Shown in pieces: positions 32,932 through 44,982 of a stretch of DNA of 64,000 nucleotides (positions are counted from its first letter, which is position 1; the number at the start of each line of letters is the position of its first letter). Under the pieces are notes generated by a model. It saw only the letters and a list, made by a program, of their open reading frames with translations, had not been told where the DNA came from and searched no databases. This DNA comes from Cryptomeria japonica (taxonomy: Eukaryota > Streptophyta > Pinopsida > Cupressales > Cupressaceae), in assembly GCF_030272615.1 (NCBI RefSeq), contig NC_081414.1, positions 521,732,185-521,796,184 on the forward strand. The letters run 5' to 3'. The translations under genes and the position numbers were made by a program.

Positions 32932-35900
32932 CTATATTAGTGCCTCAGAAATTTCATTCCGCAGAGATGCTAGATAGTCCAATCTTGGACTTAGTTTTGA
33001 TCTCAAATGTTTTGCCTTACTTATTATTCTTTCTTTCTCTCTTTCCAATTTGAGTAGTTCTTCCTCAAAATTTGTTATCTTCTCCTTAAAAACTGATAGT
33101 GTATTAGGTGAGTTGTCAAAACTATCTGCAAGTTTATTGATCTCATCCTGTACCTTGCTCATCTTCTTATCTATATCTACAGTCAAAAAGTTTGTTTTAC
33201 AGGTATCTCTGTACAAATTTTTGTACTCTTTCAACAAATTACATAATTTCGGTAGAAGTGTGTCAAAATCTCTATTACGCTTCTTTATTTGCTCATCAAA
33301 GAATTTCTATTTTTCAACCTCTACTTTATCCTTCACTGACTCTTCTTTTATTTTCTCAATGTTTTCTGGAGATATATTTACACAGTGTATCCAATTGTCC
33401 TAAAGAGAATTTATTGTATATATTACAATTGGGAGCAATTACCTTCAAAATTGGTATGGAATCATCAATTGCTTTGTAAGCTTGTGAGCTGCAGTCTGTT
33501 ATTTTCTTGATTGAATCTAATAGCACCTTAGTCACATTTGTTGATTTTTATCCTGATGATGATCCAACAATCTGAGTGCCGGTGGAAGTAACCAAGCTTG
33601 TGTTGACCTTTGGTAGGTCTGTTTGTGTCTGCATTTCTTTAAGCACTAGTTTTTCACTAGTTGTTGGTGGCACTATTTCCTGTTCCTGTTGCTATTGTTG
33701 TTACTATTCTAGAGCCTTTTTCTCTATTTGTTTCAATGCCTCAGTCTGTGTCTTAGTCTCTACCTTTTTCTCTTTATCTTCTGCCAGTTTATCAGTTTCC
33801 CCTACTACTGGAGGCTCACTAGCCATATTAGCCTTATCAGTTGAATCTTTGTCTACCACTATGTTGATCTTCTGAGTATCAACATTCATAGTATATAGGA
33901 CTTTAGGATTAGGATTATTATCCTCTACATCCATACTCTCAGCTGCCAGTTGATCATCTATAGTTGTTGTTTTTACTAGTTGAGTATTTAAAGGAGGTGG
34001 GGGTAAGTTGTCTCTAGCCTTGATACTAGGTGGTCCACCAACTTTTCCTTTTCCCTTGTCTCTATCTTTCTGATAAACTTTTATGGGTTTGGGGTTCCTG
34101 TACTCTTCTTGTTTTTCTTTCTCAACTAGGAATATATCCCATCCATCTTTTGTCTCCTTTGTTACCTCATTAACTCTTCCTACCATTAAAGCAACATGTT
34201 GGTGTGTAGTAGAAAATACTGTTCGGTTGGCTTGAGCAATTAGGTCATCAATTTCTTGTGGAGAGTTTACCAGATATATAGCAAGTAGTTTTTCAATCTT
34301 TTTTTTCTTATCTAGTTCTATCACTGCTTGTCTTCTTGCTTCTAGTCTTTTGAATAGTTCATCTGGAACCTTATTAACTACTTCCATTAAAAACTTCTTA
34401 TACATATCCATGTGTAATATAACACTATTTTCAACTTGCTCTTTTTCATCAGCTGTTAGTGTGTCATATATTTTCTCTATGTTTTTCAGTTTACCTTCCT
34501 CTGTGATTTCATTCAGTAGTATATCAAGAGGAGCCAAGTCTTTGTTTGTCCTTTTCTTCTTCTTGGGTCTCGGTTTCTTCTTTGGTGTGTCCTTTCTTAC
34601 CGGAGATCTCACTGCTTGTTGCTTTTGCCTTGTCCTCCTGGGTGAGGGTGTGGTTGCCGCTGAGGGATCTCTTTTCCTTACAACTCTTTTCAAAGTTGTA
34701 GGCATGTCACTTCCTGAAGAAGTACCTACCAATGATAGGTGAGTTTCAGGTTGTGGAGCTACTAACTCATCCTTTGTTATACCAGTTTTCTTCAATACAT
34801 CTTCTTTGATGGCTTTTGCTTGTCTGGAACCTTTCCTTACAACTACCTCAACCTTTTTCACTCTCTTCTTAGATTGTATTTGACTTTCTATGGTTTCAGC
34901 ACTACCAAATACTTCTTCTTTAGGTTCTCTAGGGGCTTTCAGAAGTGCTTTAGCATATGTTTCAACTATGTGATCATCTGTTTCATAGCCCATCTTAGTT
35001 ACCCAAGCTATCCTTGGGATGACTGCTTCCATCCAAATTTCATCTTTCTTGATTACAAAGCATATTTCATCTTTGTATTTGTCTACAATCTTCTATGATA
35101 ACCTTATTCTTTTCTTCATTTTGGTCTTTAATGCTTGAAAAAAGTCATGAATACTGTTTTCCTTGTTCTCACCCATATTATTGAATAGTTCTATTAATTG
35201 TTTGCCTACCAGTATGTCATATCCAAGTACTTTTTAACCTATACCAGGAACCTGTTTTGATATGTGTACCAATAGAAATACTAACAGATTTCCAAACCTG
35301 AAAGTTTCTTTCTTGTCCTTCTTGATCTTTCCAAGGTTGTCAATTAATTCATCTTTTAACCATTCACATATATCAATTTTTGCATTGTCTGTGACCATGT
35401 CATAAGCACTCTGAATGCATAAGCTTGAAACTGAATTAAGTCTATTTTCATGAGTAGCTTTATATCCTAATATCATGGTGATGAATCTCACATTGATATC
35501 TATTACATCATTAACTCTTAGGGACCTCTTGTCGAATCTTGCACCAGTTAGGTTTATAACTAGGTCATTAGAAACCTTCTTGGTTTTATCTGGTCTTTTA
35601 CCGATGGCCAGTAACCCTATGACATCTTTCACAGCTTCCTTCATGATCTTGTGGATTGCATCTAACCATAAAAATTCACCATATACCCTGCTTAAGACTA
35701 TCCTAATCACATCCTTGGGGAATTCAGGAATGCTAAGGATCTCTGTAAATCCTAGGGTCTCAATGATCTTGTGTTCATTTTTTACATTGCCGGTATTATC
35801 ACATATCATAGTTTTAAACATGGTTTTAATTTCTTCATCTCCTAACTCTTCAATGTTGTAGTGGATGTACATTTTGGGGTCTTTAGCATAAACAACTCCC

Positions 35901-36040
35901 TTAGGAATTTGAGAAAAAGCACCTAAGGTATCATCTTTCTTTTCTATCTCAGGAACTAACTGAAATACAGGCCTAGGTCTTTTTATCACTTCAACAATAG
36001 TAGGGTTTGCTATATATTCAATTGCAGAGGTGGATGCCAT
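32932..36040 (-). pseudogene. ORF2 of N1: novel ~1,070-codon protein, broken
   Basis: Start ATG at 36040 (MASTSAIEYIANPTIVEVIK), open to a TAA at 35236-35234 (268 codons). The same frame then continues without a gap (KVLGYDILVGKQL...) with few stops. A 442-codon ORF (35032-33704) follows and the C-terminal coil (33237-32932) ends it. Architecture: globular N-terminal domain 1-268 with WLDAIHK and a hydrophobic LLVFLLVHI near its end; helical segment; basic linker with a strong nuclear-localisation-like cluster (TPKKKPRPKKKKRTNK); helical middle; acidic/Lys-rich stretch; coiled-coil C-terminus. No enzyme motif is recognised. An envelope-like ORF of Sireviruses is an alternative, but it would normally lie after pol and I see no membrane span beyond the short hydrophobic stretch. 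Confidence 0.7.
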
Positions 36041-36379
36041 GATTAAATACCTTTTACTACCTTTAGGATGGATGATTTCTTGGAGTGTTCTTGCTTCTTA
36101 CTTGAAATGCCTTAGCTCAGAATCTTCGTGCTCTTCGTAAATTTGAAATCTCAGAGAAATGAAATGGAGCCAAAACCTTAATTTAATAGTGTCTATTCAC
36201 CATCTACCACATTAATTGAATGCCGGTTAAGTATTCACTTAACATCGTTTGCCAATAATAAGTAATTTTCAACTTCTTATCTCTAACCGAGGGAATAATA
36301 ATACATGTGTCACTAGATTGCTAAACCCTCAAAGAAACTTTCTTCAATTTGATGAAGAACTTCCTGCCAATGGAGCACT
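36041..36379 (-). other. Spacer between gag and ORF2 in N1
   Basis: About 340 bases, non-coding in all frames, nearly identical to 59740-60081 of N2. Contains gccggttaagtattcacttaacatcg and catctaccacattaattgaatgcc (plus strand), the latter also recognisable at 14456. A conserved spacer here suggests a leader or internal promoter for ORF2, or a retained intron-like segment. No splice site pair is obvious. Confidence 0.45.
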
Positions 36380-37500
36380 GCTCTATCCTTCCAGTGAAGC
36401 ATCACTCTATCCTACCAGTGAAGCATTGGTTGGTTCTACCAGTGGAGGAGCATTCCCAATAGTTAGATTAGCTTTCCTAATCCATTGTTTAGAAAATTCT
36501 TGCTTAACCTCTTCAACTTTTTCTTTACCTTTCAAGCTAGAATTTTTGTTGTCTACCAAGTTCCTTTACTTCTACAAAATTTAGCAATATGCCCAATCTT
36601 GTTACATGCATAAAAAGTTACATTATTCTTCTGAATAGCTTTCCCATAACCCATGCCGGTTTGTGTTCTACATTGATTAGATAAATATCCAAATCTTCCA
36701 CAAACATAACATCTCACATTCATTCTACAATTTTCAGAATTGTGACCAATTTTGTTGCATTTAGAACATTGACCGGTGGGTGTGTTGATATTGTGATAAT
36801 TTCTAGATCTACATTCATTTTCTCTATGACCACACTTATTATAGTTAAAGCATTTTCCATTGAATTTATAAGCATTAGGTTGTCTTATCGGTTTGCTATG
36901 ATCCTGAGTATATGCAGTACCGGAGCTTTCACCAACTTCAAAGCCAATTCTAGAAGTGTCACCTTTAGGTTTTTGATTCTTCAGCAAGGTGCCAAGTTCC
37001 TCTAAGCTTTTCTTGAATTTTTCTTTGTGTTGATTTGCAGTATCTAGTTCTCTTTCTAAGACTTCTTTTTGTCTCATTAGTTCATTTGAGTCATTTTGAG
37101 TATGCATCAGATCTGTCTTCAACATGTCATTTTCATAGCTAAGTCTTGTGTTCTCATTTGCTACATCACTTAGTCTTCTGGTCAATTTTTCTTCATTCTT
37201 CTTCCTATCCTCAATCTCTTTGCAAAATCTCATAGTCATATCCTGCATTTCATTTTTTGTTGTCATGATCTCTTGTTTTAACTTGCTTATCATATCATTA
37301 AGTGATTCCTTTTCATCATTCTCATTTTGCAATTTTTCACAAAGTTCTCTTCTCTTATTTCTTGCAACAGTTAAATTTTCTTAAAGTGCCTGAATGATGT
37401 CCTGAGCTACCCTTGAGTCATCTTCTAATTTGATATTTTTTAATTTCTCTGCATCATAGTCTATAAGAGCTCCTTCAAGTTGCTTCATTAGATTTTCCAT
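36380..37500 (-). pseudogene. Trimmed Gag of N1 (coiled coil plus four zinc knuckles)
   Basis: ATG at 37500 (MENLMKQLEGAL by comparison with N2). The first two thirds are coiled coil (ORF 37332-36553, NDMISKLKQEIMTTKNEMQD and on), then four knuckle positions. CFNYNKCGHRENEC has lost the second Cys, CSKCNKIGHNSENC is intact, CYVCGRFGYLSNQC has lost the His, and FYACNKIGHIAKFC has lost the first Cys. A stop lies early (QAL-stop-EN near 37382) and stops or frameshifts follow the last knuckle. No capsid-core (UBN2) segment precedes the coil, so the protein is reduced to multimerising and RNA-binding parts. Confidence 0.75.
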
Positions 37501-37550
37501 CTTTACCGGTGTCAAGATATTCCTCAAGTTGTTAGGCTTGTGAAAATAGA

Positions 37551-37571
37551 GGACCAAGCTCTGATACCAAT
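37551..37571 (-). promoter_or_regulatory. Primer-binding site of N1 (initiator tRNA-Met)
   Basis: Minus strand attggtatcagagcttggtcc directly after the 5' LTR. It is identical in the matching part to N2 (58550) and shares tggtatcagag with copia element B. Confidence 0.85.
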
Positions 37572-38367
37572 TGTTAGGGATACCACAGACACTAAGAGGG
37601 GGGGTGAATCAGTATCTAATTGGTTAATGGAATTTCTTAACTTAAAACATGCTGAACATAATATAACAGTGTACCGGTATGCAAGAAATAATGCAATAAA
37701 CAAAATCAAGAACATCCACATGAAAAGCACACCATAACACAAGATTTTAATGAGGAAACCCAGTGTGGGAAAAACCTCAGTGGGATTTGTGACCCACAAT
37801 ATTCACTCACTGGCCAATAAGAGAATATTACTTACAATAGGGGCCTGCACATGCAGGAAGGCCAACTGCCTAGAGCTCACTACTCAATGGGAAGTCTCAC
37901 TGACTTACAATAAGGATTATACAAATCCAATAACTTGTACTACTTTACAATAACATCTTCAATGCCTGATTCAGCACCAGTTCCTGCTCTGTTCTTTACA
38001 TATACCCCTTGACCTATATTTTGCACAATGGGTCTACCTTATATTTTCCTTATATTCCCTCTACATCATATTTCAAATGTCTACAATAATCTCTTTTATA
38101 TATAAGAGTCATTTTACAATTTGCCAAGTCAACTTACACATTTTTACAATAATAAACAAAATAAAATATAACAACATCCCATCGGCCTTTGTGCCGGTAT
38201 ACTTCCTTTCTTCTGTGTCGGTGTCGGTGTCTTGAATGCCAGTGTAGACTATGATCTGCTGATGCTGGTGTGATGTCTTTTCCGGTGCCATAGGATTGCA
38301 AGGTTGCCATCAATGACAAAACCTTCAATCACATACAATGTCTCATTGGAGTGTGCATATGCCAACA
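37572..38367 (-). repeat. 5' LTR of N1
   Basis: 796 bp, minus strand TGTTGGCATATGCACACTCC (38367) to GGTATCCCTAACA (37572). U5 hairpin at 37587-37617: on the element strand AGATACTGA pairs with TTAGTGTCT using two G-U pairs. Conserved gtgggtcacaaatcccac...ggtttttcccacactgggtttcc block at about 37750-37800. The candidate TATA region near 38097-38105 is decayed (tatataag on plus). Confidence 0.85.
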
Positions 38368-39650
38368 AGATTATCTTGGTCCTACAAATGACTGCCCACC
38401 GAGGGTCTTCCATTCATGCTTCTTACTCTGGTGAATCCTTCATGATCAACTCTTTCATTTCTCCTTGGGTCTACATGTCGGTGCATTGAGTATGGTCTCT
38501 GTTCATTGATTGTGTACACTAGTTTGTGTGATGGTTCTTAACAAAATCTGCATATGTCTTCTTACTAGTATCTTTGCTTACCATAAACGTCTATTTCTCT
38601 TCACCTTCATTTGAAGAAGTAAATAGTATCTCCTTACTGGATGTTTCTTTTCTATTTTAACTTTGACTCTCTTCAAATCTTGTCACTGGTATCTTTAGAT
38701 TGCTTCTATTTTCTCAACATCTTGTCTAAAGCTTCAGTGTTGCCTTCATGTTTGCTTTTAACTTTCAACTCTTCCTTGATTTTCTCTAATTCCCTTTAGA
38801 GCTTGATAATTTATTCTTCCAGGTTCTAATTCTACTTCTCCTTTTTACTCAAGTCTGTACTAGTAACTTCACAAATCCTTTTGGCCTCTTCCAATTGAAG
38901 TTTTAGATCTGCAATTATTTTCTTGGATTCTTCAAGAGATTCTTCCAACAAATCTTGTTCTTCAGTTGCAACCTTTTTCACCTTCTTCAGATCTCTTCTT
39001 GTTTTCTTTAGTTCTTCCAAGGCACTGATGAGCTCTTCTTGAAGGTCTACTTCTCCTTCTTTCTCTTCTTCTTCTCCTTCTTTAGGTTCTAGAACCCCTT
39101 GAGCCATAAAGAGGTTCTCATTGACTTCATCTTCACTACAACAGTCATCTAAGGTACTTTCCTCATTTGTGCTATCATTTTCATGTGTAAAAAGACTACT
39201 ATGCTTCTGGTATCCTCTTCTACCATGCCGCTAGACATTCTTCTTCATGTCCTTACCATATGATCTACTATCACTTGATTGATCATCTTCATTCTTATCA
39301 GCATAGAGACATTTAGTAGCAAAATGTCCAATCTTTCCATACTTGAAACACTTCAAAGGAAGCTTGCCTTTTTACTTCCCTGAACCCATCTTGAGTCTTC
39401 TGACAATTTTTTCCATAATATCATCAGAGTCTTCACTGATTCCATTATGAGTAGACTCTTGTTTTCCTTATCTTGATGTTTTGAATGCAACTTCTTTCTT
39501 CACAGCCTCAATACCGACAGTCCTCATTTCATAGGCAATTAGGGAACCATACAACTCATCCATTGTAAATAATTTTAGATCTTTTCCTTCTTCTATTTCC
39601 GAAACCTTTGTATCATACTTAGGTGTGAGGTATCTAAGTACTTGCTAGTA
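38368..39650 (-). pseudogene. Gag of F, 5' part (Sirevirus-like)
   Basis: Minus-strand sequence gives LRYLTPKYDTKVSEIEEGK and DELYGSLIAYEMRT (UBN2-type Gag), a first knuckle KCFKYGKIGHFATKC (second Cys is Tyr), then ENLFMAQGVLEP and a long coiled coil (39107-38832, EELISALEELKKTRRDLKKV and on). This order - Gag core, knuckle, acidic segment, coiled coil, further knuckles, protease - is that of Sirevirus-type copia Gag. Broken by stops and truncated at about 39650, with no 5' LTR seen. Separated from 31800 by N1. Confidence 0.75.
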
Positions 39651-41364
39651 AATTAGCAAGATTTCTTTAATTCTTTGGTGTGGATGTGGATGAAATCAGT
39701 TTTGAATTTGAAGAAACAATATTTTGAATTTGAAGAAAGAATATTAATGTGAAATAAATAGTTTGATTTAATTATTGCTTGATTGGTCTTTTGCAAATAA
39801 TATTTAAACTCAATTAAGAAGATTAAAATTGGTGAAATTTATATACAAGCACTCAGAGATAGGACAACTGACAGGCCCACTACAAATTGAGGGTTTAAAA
39901 ATTGTCTCATTAGAGTTATACATGAATCCCCACAAAGCAATTGAATTTGTAACCCAATCAGATTAAGGCACTGTTTAATAACAATTCTTTATATAATTTC
40001 CGTTTACCTTAAAGTATCTTGAGATTTACTTTGTAAGCTATTTTGAGTAGGAGTAGAAGGAAAGGATAGATTGAATAGCTTCCACAACAACAATATTGAA
40101 CTCACCTACAATCTTACCTTGAAAGAAAGTGCCACTCAAGTAGTAGGAAAACTATTTCGGGAGCTCATTAAATTTACTATTGGCTAATAGGTATACCTGC
40201 CTAGGTCTTGCAGAGCCTAAAGCAAGAGAGCTAGCGATCTCATCATTGCACTCTACAAGGTGGCCAAATAAATTGGGAGATTTCAAAGATAGGGATTGGC
40301 ACTTCCTTAGAAACATCCAATTTGTTGATTTGAGAACCAACAAAATCTTCTCAACTGATACACCAATATGGATTTTACTACTTGCTGCTATAGATTTATC
40401 ATAAACTAGTGAAAAAGTATGCAATCAAGGAGCAGAAATACACCAAAATATTGAGAAAGAGGGCCACATATTGGTAGCAGCTTATTTTTCTCATACATTG
40501 ATGGTATGAGTAAATTTACATCAAAGAATCAAGTGACAAGTTAAAATGTCATCATTACACAACCAATCGCAATATTAAAGCATTCCAACTACTTCACATA
40601 TAACCCGAATAAAAACACAATTGCAATAAAGTTCAAGTGAGGTTTTGTTGTGCACAATAATCTAAATCATTAAAATTTATCCTCATAAATTGAACCTAAG
40701 AGTAGCCTTTTCTCAAAATAGTACTAAATGTTGCTATAAGTTGTAACAAAATACAAGGGATGAGTAAATTGTTATAATATTCAGCCCTTGTCATACATTC
40801 AACCATCCATCTATATTTATGTCTTTGTACATTTATTTGTCTGCATCATCTGTATGCTTGAGATTGATCTTTGAGCCTATTTTTTATTGTGAAGCTTGTT
40901 TTTTCATCTATAAAAAGTCTTGGATGATAGGATTCAAAATCATATACAAAGCTTCATGATACTTACAAGCCATAAACAATCTTGAACCTAAATTTTTTTC
41001 ATACAACCTAAGCATGTAATAGAAGAAACTCAAAGTTCCATTGCCCATCTTGTTTTAGATTCTAATCCAGACATTTAATTATCCTATAAATTAGTGATAA
41101 ATTCCACTTTTAGCAACCCCAAAAAGGCCTCCCTAAGATCCTTTTTAAACCTAATTTGAGAGTGGTGGAAAGAAGGAAAGAAGGAAAGGAAAGTGGGTGG
41201 AAAATAAGAAAGCACAAAGTTATAAGAGACTAAATAGAAAATAAATTGCAAGAGTTGAATTGATTTTTTATTTAATAATGTTTTGTGTTGTTGCTTCTTT
41301 AAATAAGAGACTCTTAGTGAATAAAAATACCATAGACATTGACATTGAATATGTTTGGAGTAAG
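39651..41364. other. Unassigned 1.7 kb stretch
   Basis: AT-rich, with no LTR, PBS or polymerase motif that I can recognise. A near-duplicate pair (ttttgaatttgaagaaacaat / attttgaatttgaagaaagaat) lies at 39701-39740. One minus-strand ORF (40424-40152) is described separately. Could be old transposon or unique sequence. Confidence 0.4.
40152..40424 (-). CDS. Possible gene or pseudogene fragment, unidentified
   Basis: 90 codons: HTFSLVYDKSIAASSKIHIG ... GHLVECNDEIASSLALGSAR ... ANSKFNELPK. Composition is balanced, unlike the AT-rich shadow ORFs around it, and no transposon motif is present. The first codon is TTG and a stop lies just upstream, so if real it is an exon or broken piece. Not recognised. 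Confidence 0.2.
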   Translation of the reverse strand: MHTFSLVYDKSIAASSKIHIGVSVEKILLVLKSTNWMFLRKCQSLSLKSPNLFGHLVECNDEIASSLALGSARPRQVYLLANSKFNELPK

Positions 41365-41813
41365 TGTTGGTGTAAATAATTATTCATCTTGGATATTATT
41401 ACACTTACTTAAGTTTACTTAGGAAATGCATTTCATAGTAGTTTGGGTATGAGACACTTGGGTGTTTGTGCCACATTGGGATAGTATGTGTAGGAGAAAT
41501 TCCACCTTTTATGGTGTTGATCTTGTTGTTACACTCCACATTCAGTGGGTGATCCACCTCATGTGGACTATTATATTATTTCTCCTACCTACCCACACCT
41601 ATTTCCTACCTACCCTTGTTTCTTATTGAGCCACATGTCATGTTTGTGTGCTCACATATCCCTAGCCTTGCCTATATAAGCAAGCTCATCTACATTGTAT
41701 GTAATTTTGATATTGATCATTTTCTATTGATGAGAATACAGTTTATTCTTGTCCTATATTGTGTCTCTATTTTGTACATTTCATTGAGCTCTTGATCTTG
41801 GCAAAATCTCACA
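41365..41813 (+). repeat. Solo LTR (449 bp) with target-site duplication
   Basis: Starts TGTTGGTGTAAATAATTATTC and ends AAAATCTCACA, flanked by gtaag on both sides (41360-41364, 41814-41818). Contains CTATATAAG (about 41671-41679) as promoter. No internal region accompanies it, so the full element was probably reduced by LTR-LTR recombination. Family differs from the long copia LTRs. A related LTR fragment in the opposite orientation may lie at 57445-57755. Confidence 0.8.
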
Positions 41814-43548
41814 GTAAGTTTCTTACTTTCAAGGAATTTGATGGAGGTGTGAGATTTGGGAATGATTCACCCTACATGGTGAAAGGAAAGGGAACCGTCT
41901 CTCTTAACGATAAGAGTAGTGTAGATGGTGTCTACTGGGTTGAAGGATTGAAACACAATCTTTTGAGTGTTGATCAACTCAATGACAAAGGTTACCCATT
42001 GGAATTCAAGAATGGAATGTGCAAGATCTATGGAAGTAAAGGTGAACTGATCGCAACGGGAAAACAGATAAAAGGTAACTTGTTTCATCTGAATTCTAAA
42101 GGCAATAGATGGTTAATTTCAAAAGCTGATGATAGTTGGATTTGGCATCGGATATTTTGTCATATAAACATTGATAACATTGTAAGAGTCAGTAAGTCCA
42201 AATCGGTAAGAGGTTTGCCATAGTTGGACAAACTGGTTAATGCTTTGTGCAAGGAATGTCAGTTAGGAAAGATGGCATCCTCAACTTTCAAGGGCAAATC
42301 TTTCTCATCTGAAAATTTGCTAGATTTGGTTCATATCGACCTTTGTGGACAAATGAGGACTAGGAGTATTCAAGGTGATCAGTATTTCATGATCTTTACT
42401 AATGATTGCTCAATAATGATGTGGGTCACATTCTTGAAGGAAGAAATAGAAACTTTTAGCAAGTTTAAGGCATTCAAAGCCTTAGTTGAAAATGAAAGTG
42501 GAAGAAAGATTAAGTGCTTAAGAATTGATCAAGGTGGTGAATTTACTTCTGAGGAATTCACTAGATACTATAAAGACAATGGAATTAATAGGCAACCTTC
42601 TACACCTAGGACACCATACCAAATTTGTATTGCAAAGAGGAATAATCAGTTAGCGGTTGAAGCTACAAGGACTATGCTAATTCAAGGAGGTGTAGCTAAG
42701 ACATTCTGGAGAGAATTTGCTTAGCGCATATGTTTATACAATGAACCGAATACTAGTTAAAAGAGGTAAGGATAAAACCCCTTATGAATATTGGTATGGT
42801 GGATCACCTAATGTCAGTTACTTTAAAAAATTTGGTAGCAGATGTTTTATCAAAAGAGGTGATTATATTGGTAAGTTTCATGCTAAGAGTGATGATGGCA
42901 TATTTCTTGGTTACTCCACCAAGAGTAAAGCCTACAAGTGTTACAACAACCGAACTAAGAAGATCATTGAAAGTATTAATGTCTAAGTGGATGAGTTTCC
43001 TAAAGATTCAAGAGAAACTAGTAAGGAGGAGGAATAAGAATCTTACATTCTAATTTTGGAAATAGAACTGATAAAGATAGAAATTGGTAAACTGAATATT
43101 GATGCAACAGATGAACTAGAATAGGTAGATTCTGCACAAGATGAAGAAAGTGAAGAAGAAGAAGAACCTGAAGACAATGATCATGTTATTCCAAGGTATG
43201 TTACACTCAATCATAATCCTGATTAGATTATTGGACATAAAGATGCAAGCATTTTAACTTGAAGAGGGATAAGAGAAAATTCTTGTATGATCTCCACTAT
43301 TGAGATGAACACTGGATCAATGTTATGGAAGAACTTGACCAGATTAAGAAGAAAAATACATGGACATTGGTACCCAAACCCAAAAACAAGAATGTAATAG
43401 GTACAAAATCAGTATTTGAAAAAAAACTGAATGAAGATGGAGTAGTAGTTAGAAATAAAGCCAGACTGGTATGCAAATGTTATGCACAAGAAGAAGGTGA
43501 AGACTATGGTGAGACATTTGCACTAGTTGCAAGATTGGAAGGTGTTAG
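41814..43548 (+). pseudogene. Protease end, integrase and start of RT of copia element D (5'-truncated)
   Basis: Begins after the protease site (SKFLTFKEFDGGVRFGNDSP). GAG-pre-integrase HNLLSVDQLNDKGYPLEFKN, then a TAG at 42221-42223 shared with E1. Integrase core retains both Asp (HIDLCGQM, LRIDQGGEF), but the Glu motif is ICIAKRNN. Frameshift near 42715. RT begins (KNKNVIGTKSVFEKKLNEDG, KARLVCKCYAQEEGEDYGETF) and is cut after LEGV by insertion of C at 43549. Very close to E1 in sequence. Confidence 0.85.
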
Positions 43549-44911
43549 TGTTGGCATTTGATAAACTAGTATGATGATATGATGATAATGTATGTTGTCA
43601 TTGATATCAATAAGTGCAACTAAACTGGTATGAAGAGTGGAAGAAATTAGTGAACTGGTATGAAGAGATGTAGTGAACCGGTGTCAGGGTTTCACTAAGT
43701 GTGACTATTGGTTGGTAGTCTCAACTCTAGGGTTTTCACTTTGGAAATCTATCTTGTACGATGCAACCGATGATATTCTGTGATGAGTTAGCTAAGAAAT
43801 AAGGATGAGATCAAGATGCCATAGCAGTTTTGTGCATGTGAAGGATTTCCTTGAGGATCTTACATATGAAGATTGACTTGTGATGGGTTCCTAATTACTA
43901 TGTGCGGTGGAAAATGGATGATGCAGAATGACTTGTGATCTATTTAATATTGTTTCATTCTACGTAATGTGTTTGGACGGTCAGGATTGGACTGCTTGTA
44001 ATTGTAAACCTAAGATGCTTAGGGTTTAGGGTCTATGTTACTGACCTAATTGTTGTCTATAAGGTCGATGATGTTTGTTATTGTAAGTTGTTGGCTACAG
44101 TTGTGTATGTATTCGATTGATGAGATACTTGCTAGACCAGTGAGTGAAAACTGTAGAGTGTGATTGCAGAGTAGAGGAACTGAAAAGGATCTACCTTAGC
44201 ATATAGTGTAGTTATCAAATCAGAGTTTTACTGGTTGTCTTCTAACCATTTCAATAGAAGGAAAATCCCTTTGTCGGGTAGCTTTAACATGTTTACTATA
44301 AATCCTCTAACTAGGTGACTCAAGTTCATTGAGTTCTTTAAATCCTCTAGCAAGGTAACCTTTAACAGGGTTTCAACCTTTAACAAGGTATATAACCATT
44401 CCTTAACCAGGTGATCTTTAATAGGATTGGTTCCTAGTAGAACCTTATTGTAAAGTCAAACTAGGCTCCAAAGAGAGAGAGATTCAAAAGAGTTCAAAAC
44501 AAGCTTGTGGGTATTCATCCCCACCATGGTTTTTTCCATTTGGGTTTCCACATGAAAAATCTATGTGTCATGAGTTGTGCATTTTTCATGTGATGATTAA
44601 GTATTCTTTGTTTAAGTGATTATGCATCCAGAGCTAATGGTTATGGTATTGTTGATATACCACATGCATATGTTTATGGGTGAAGTAGTTATCAAGTATT
44701 GAATGTATTTGAAGTATTCAATTTTACCTATTTATGTTGTTTGTAGTCTTACTGTGTTTAACCGGTATTGCTATGGTTAAGTTCAGTAATGAAGACAACC
44801 AGTTAGCATTGTTTTAACTTGATGAGTTGCTGAGAAGTTTTTGTATGTACTAATTCACCCACCCCCCTCTTAGGACTAGTTAGGATATTTGTTGTTCATC
44901 ATTATTCATCA
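43549..44911 (+). repeat. 5' LTR of C
   Basis: TGTTGGCATTTGATAAACT...TTATTCATCA. TATAAGG at 44058-44064 with GACCT/AGGTC flanks. Conserved cttgtgggtattcatcccc block about 44505-44560. Hairpin decayed by one mismatch (gtactaa...ttaggac). Confidence 0.9.
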
Positions 44912-44913
44912 AT

Positions 44914-44925
44914 TGGTATTAGAGC
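44914..44925 (+). promoter_or_regulatory. Primer-binding site of C
   Basis: tggtattagagc, one C-to-T change from the usual tggtatcagagc. Confidence 0.8.
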
Positions 44926-44982
44926 TACTCCACATCCTTGGTGATATAAGCTTAACTGCTTGAGGAAAAAGATCATGCCTTA

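Larger units (their letters stand above)
31801..38367 (-). mobile_element. Element N1: complete pol-less LTR retrotransposon with novel ORF2
   Basis: 6,567 bp with a perfect 5-bp duplication agatt (31796-31800 and 38368-38372). LTRs are 772 and 796 bp, PBS for initiator tRNA-Met, PPT ccaaagggggagat. The interior (about 5.0 kb) encodes a trimmed Gag (37500-36380) and ORF2 (36040-32932) and no protease, integrase, RT or RNase H. It sits inside the gag of F in the same orientation. Close relative of N2 (about 19 differences in the first 262 ORF2 residues). It must have been moved by proteins from another element. Confidence 0.9.

Noticed and set aside
34350-34742. 130-codon hydrophobic ORF (and its twin 61380-61772)
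   Set aside because: Antisense shadow of ORF2; Ser/Phe-rich composition comes from reading Lys/Glu codons backwards.
26594-39650. A host gene or virus insertion between 26.6 and 39.7 kb
   Set aside because: All coding motifs there belong to copia F or to N1; no coat, movement or replicase protein was seen.
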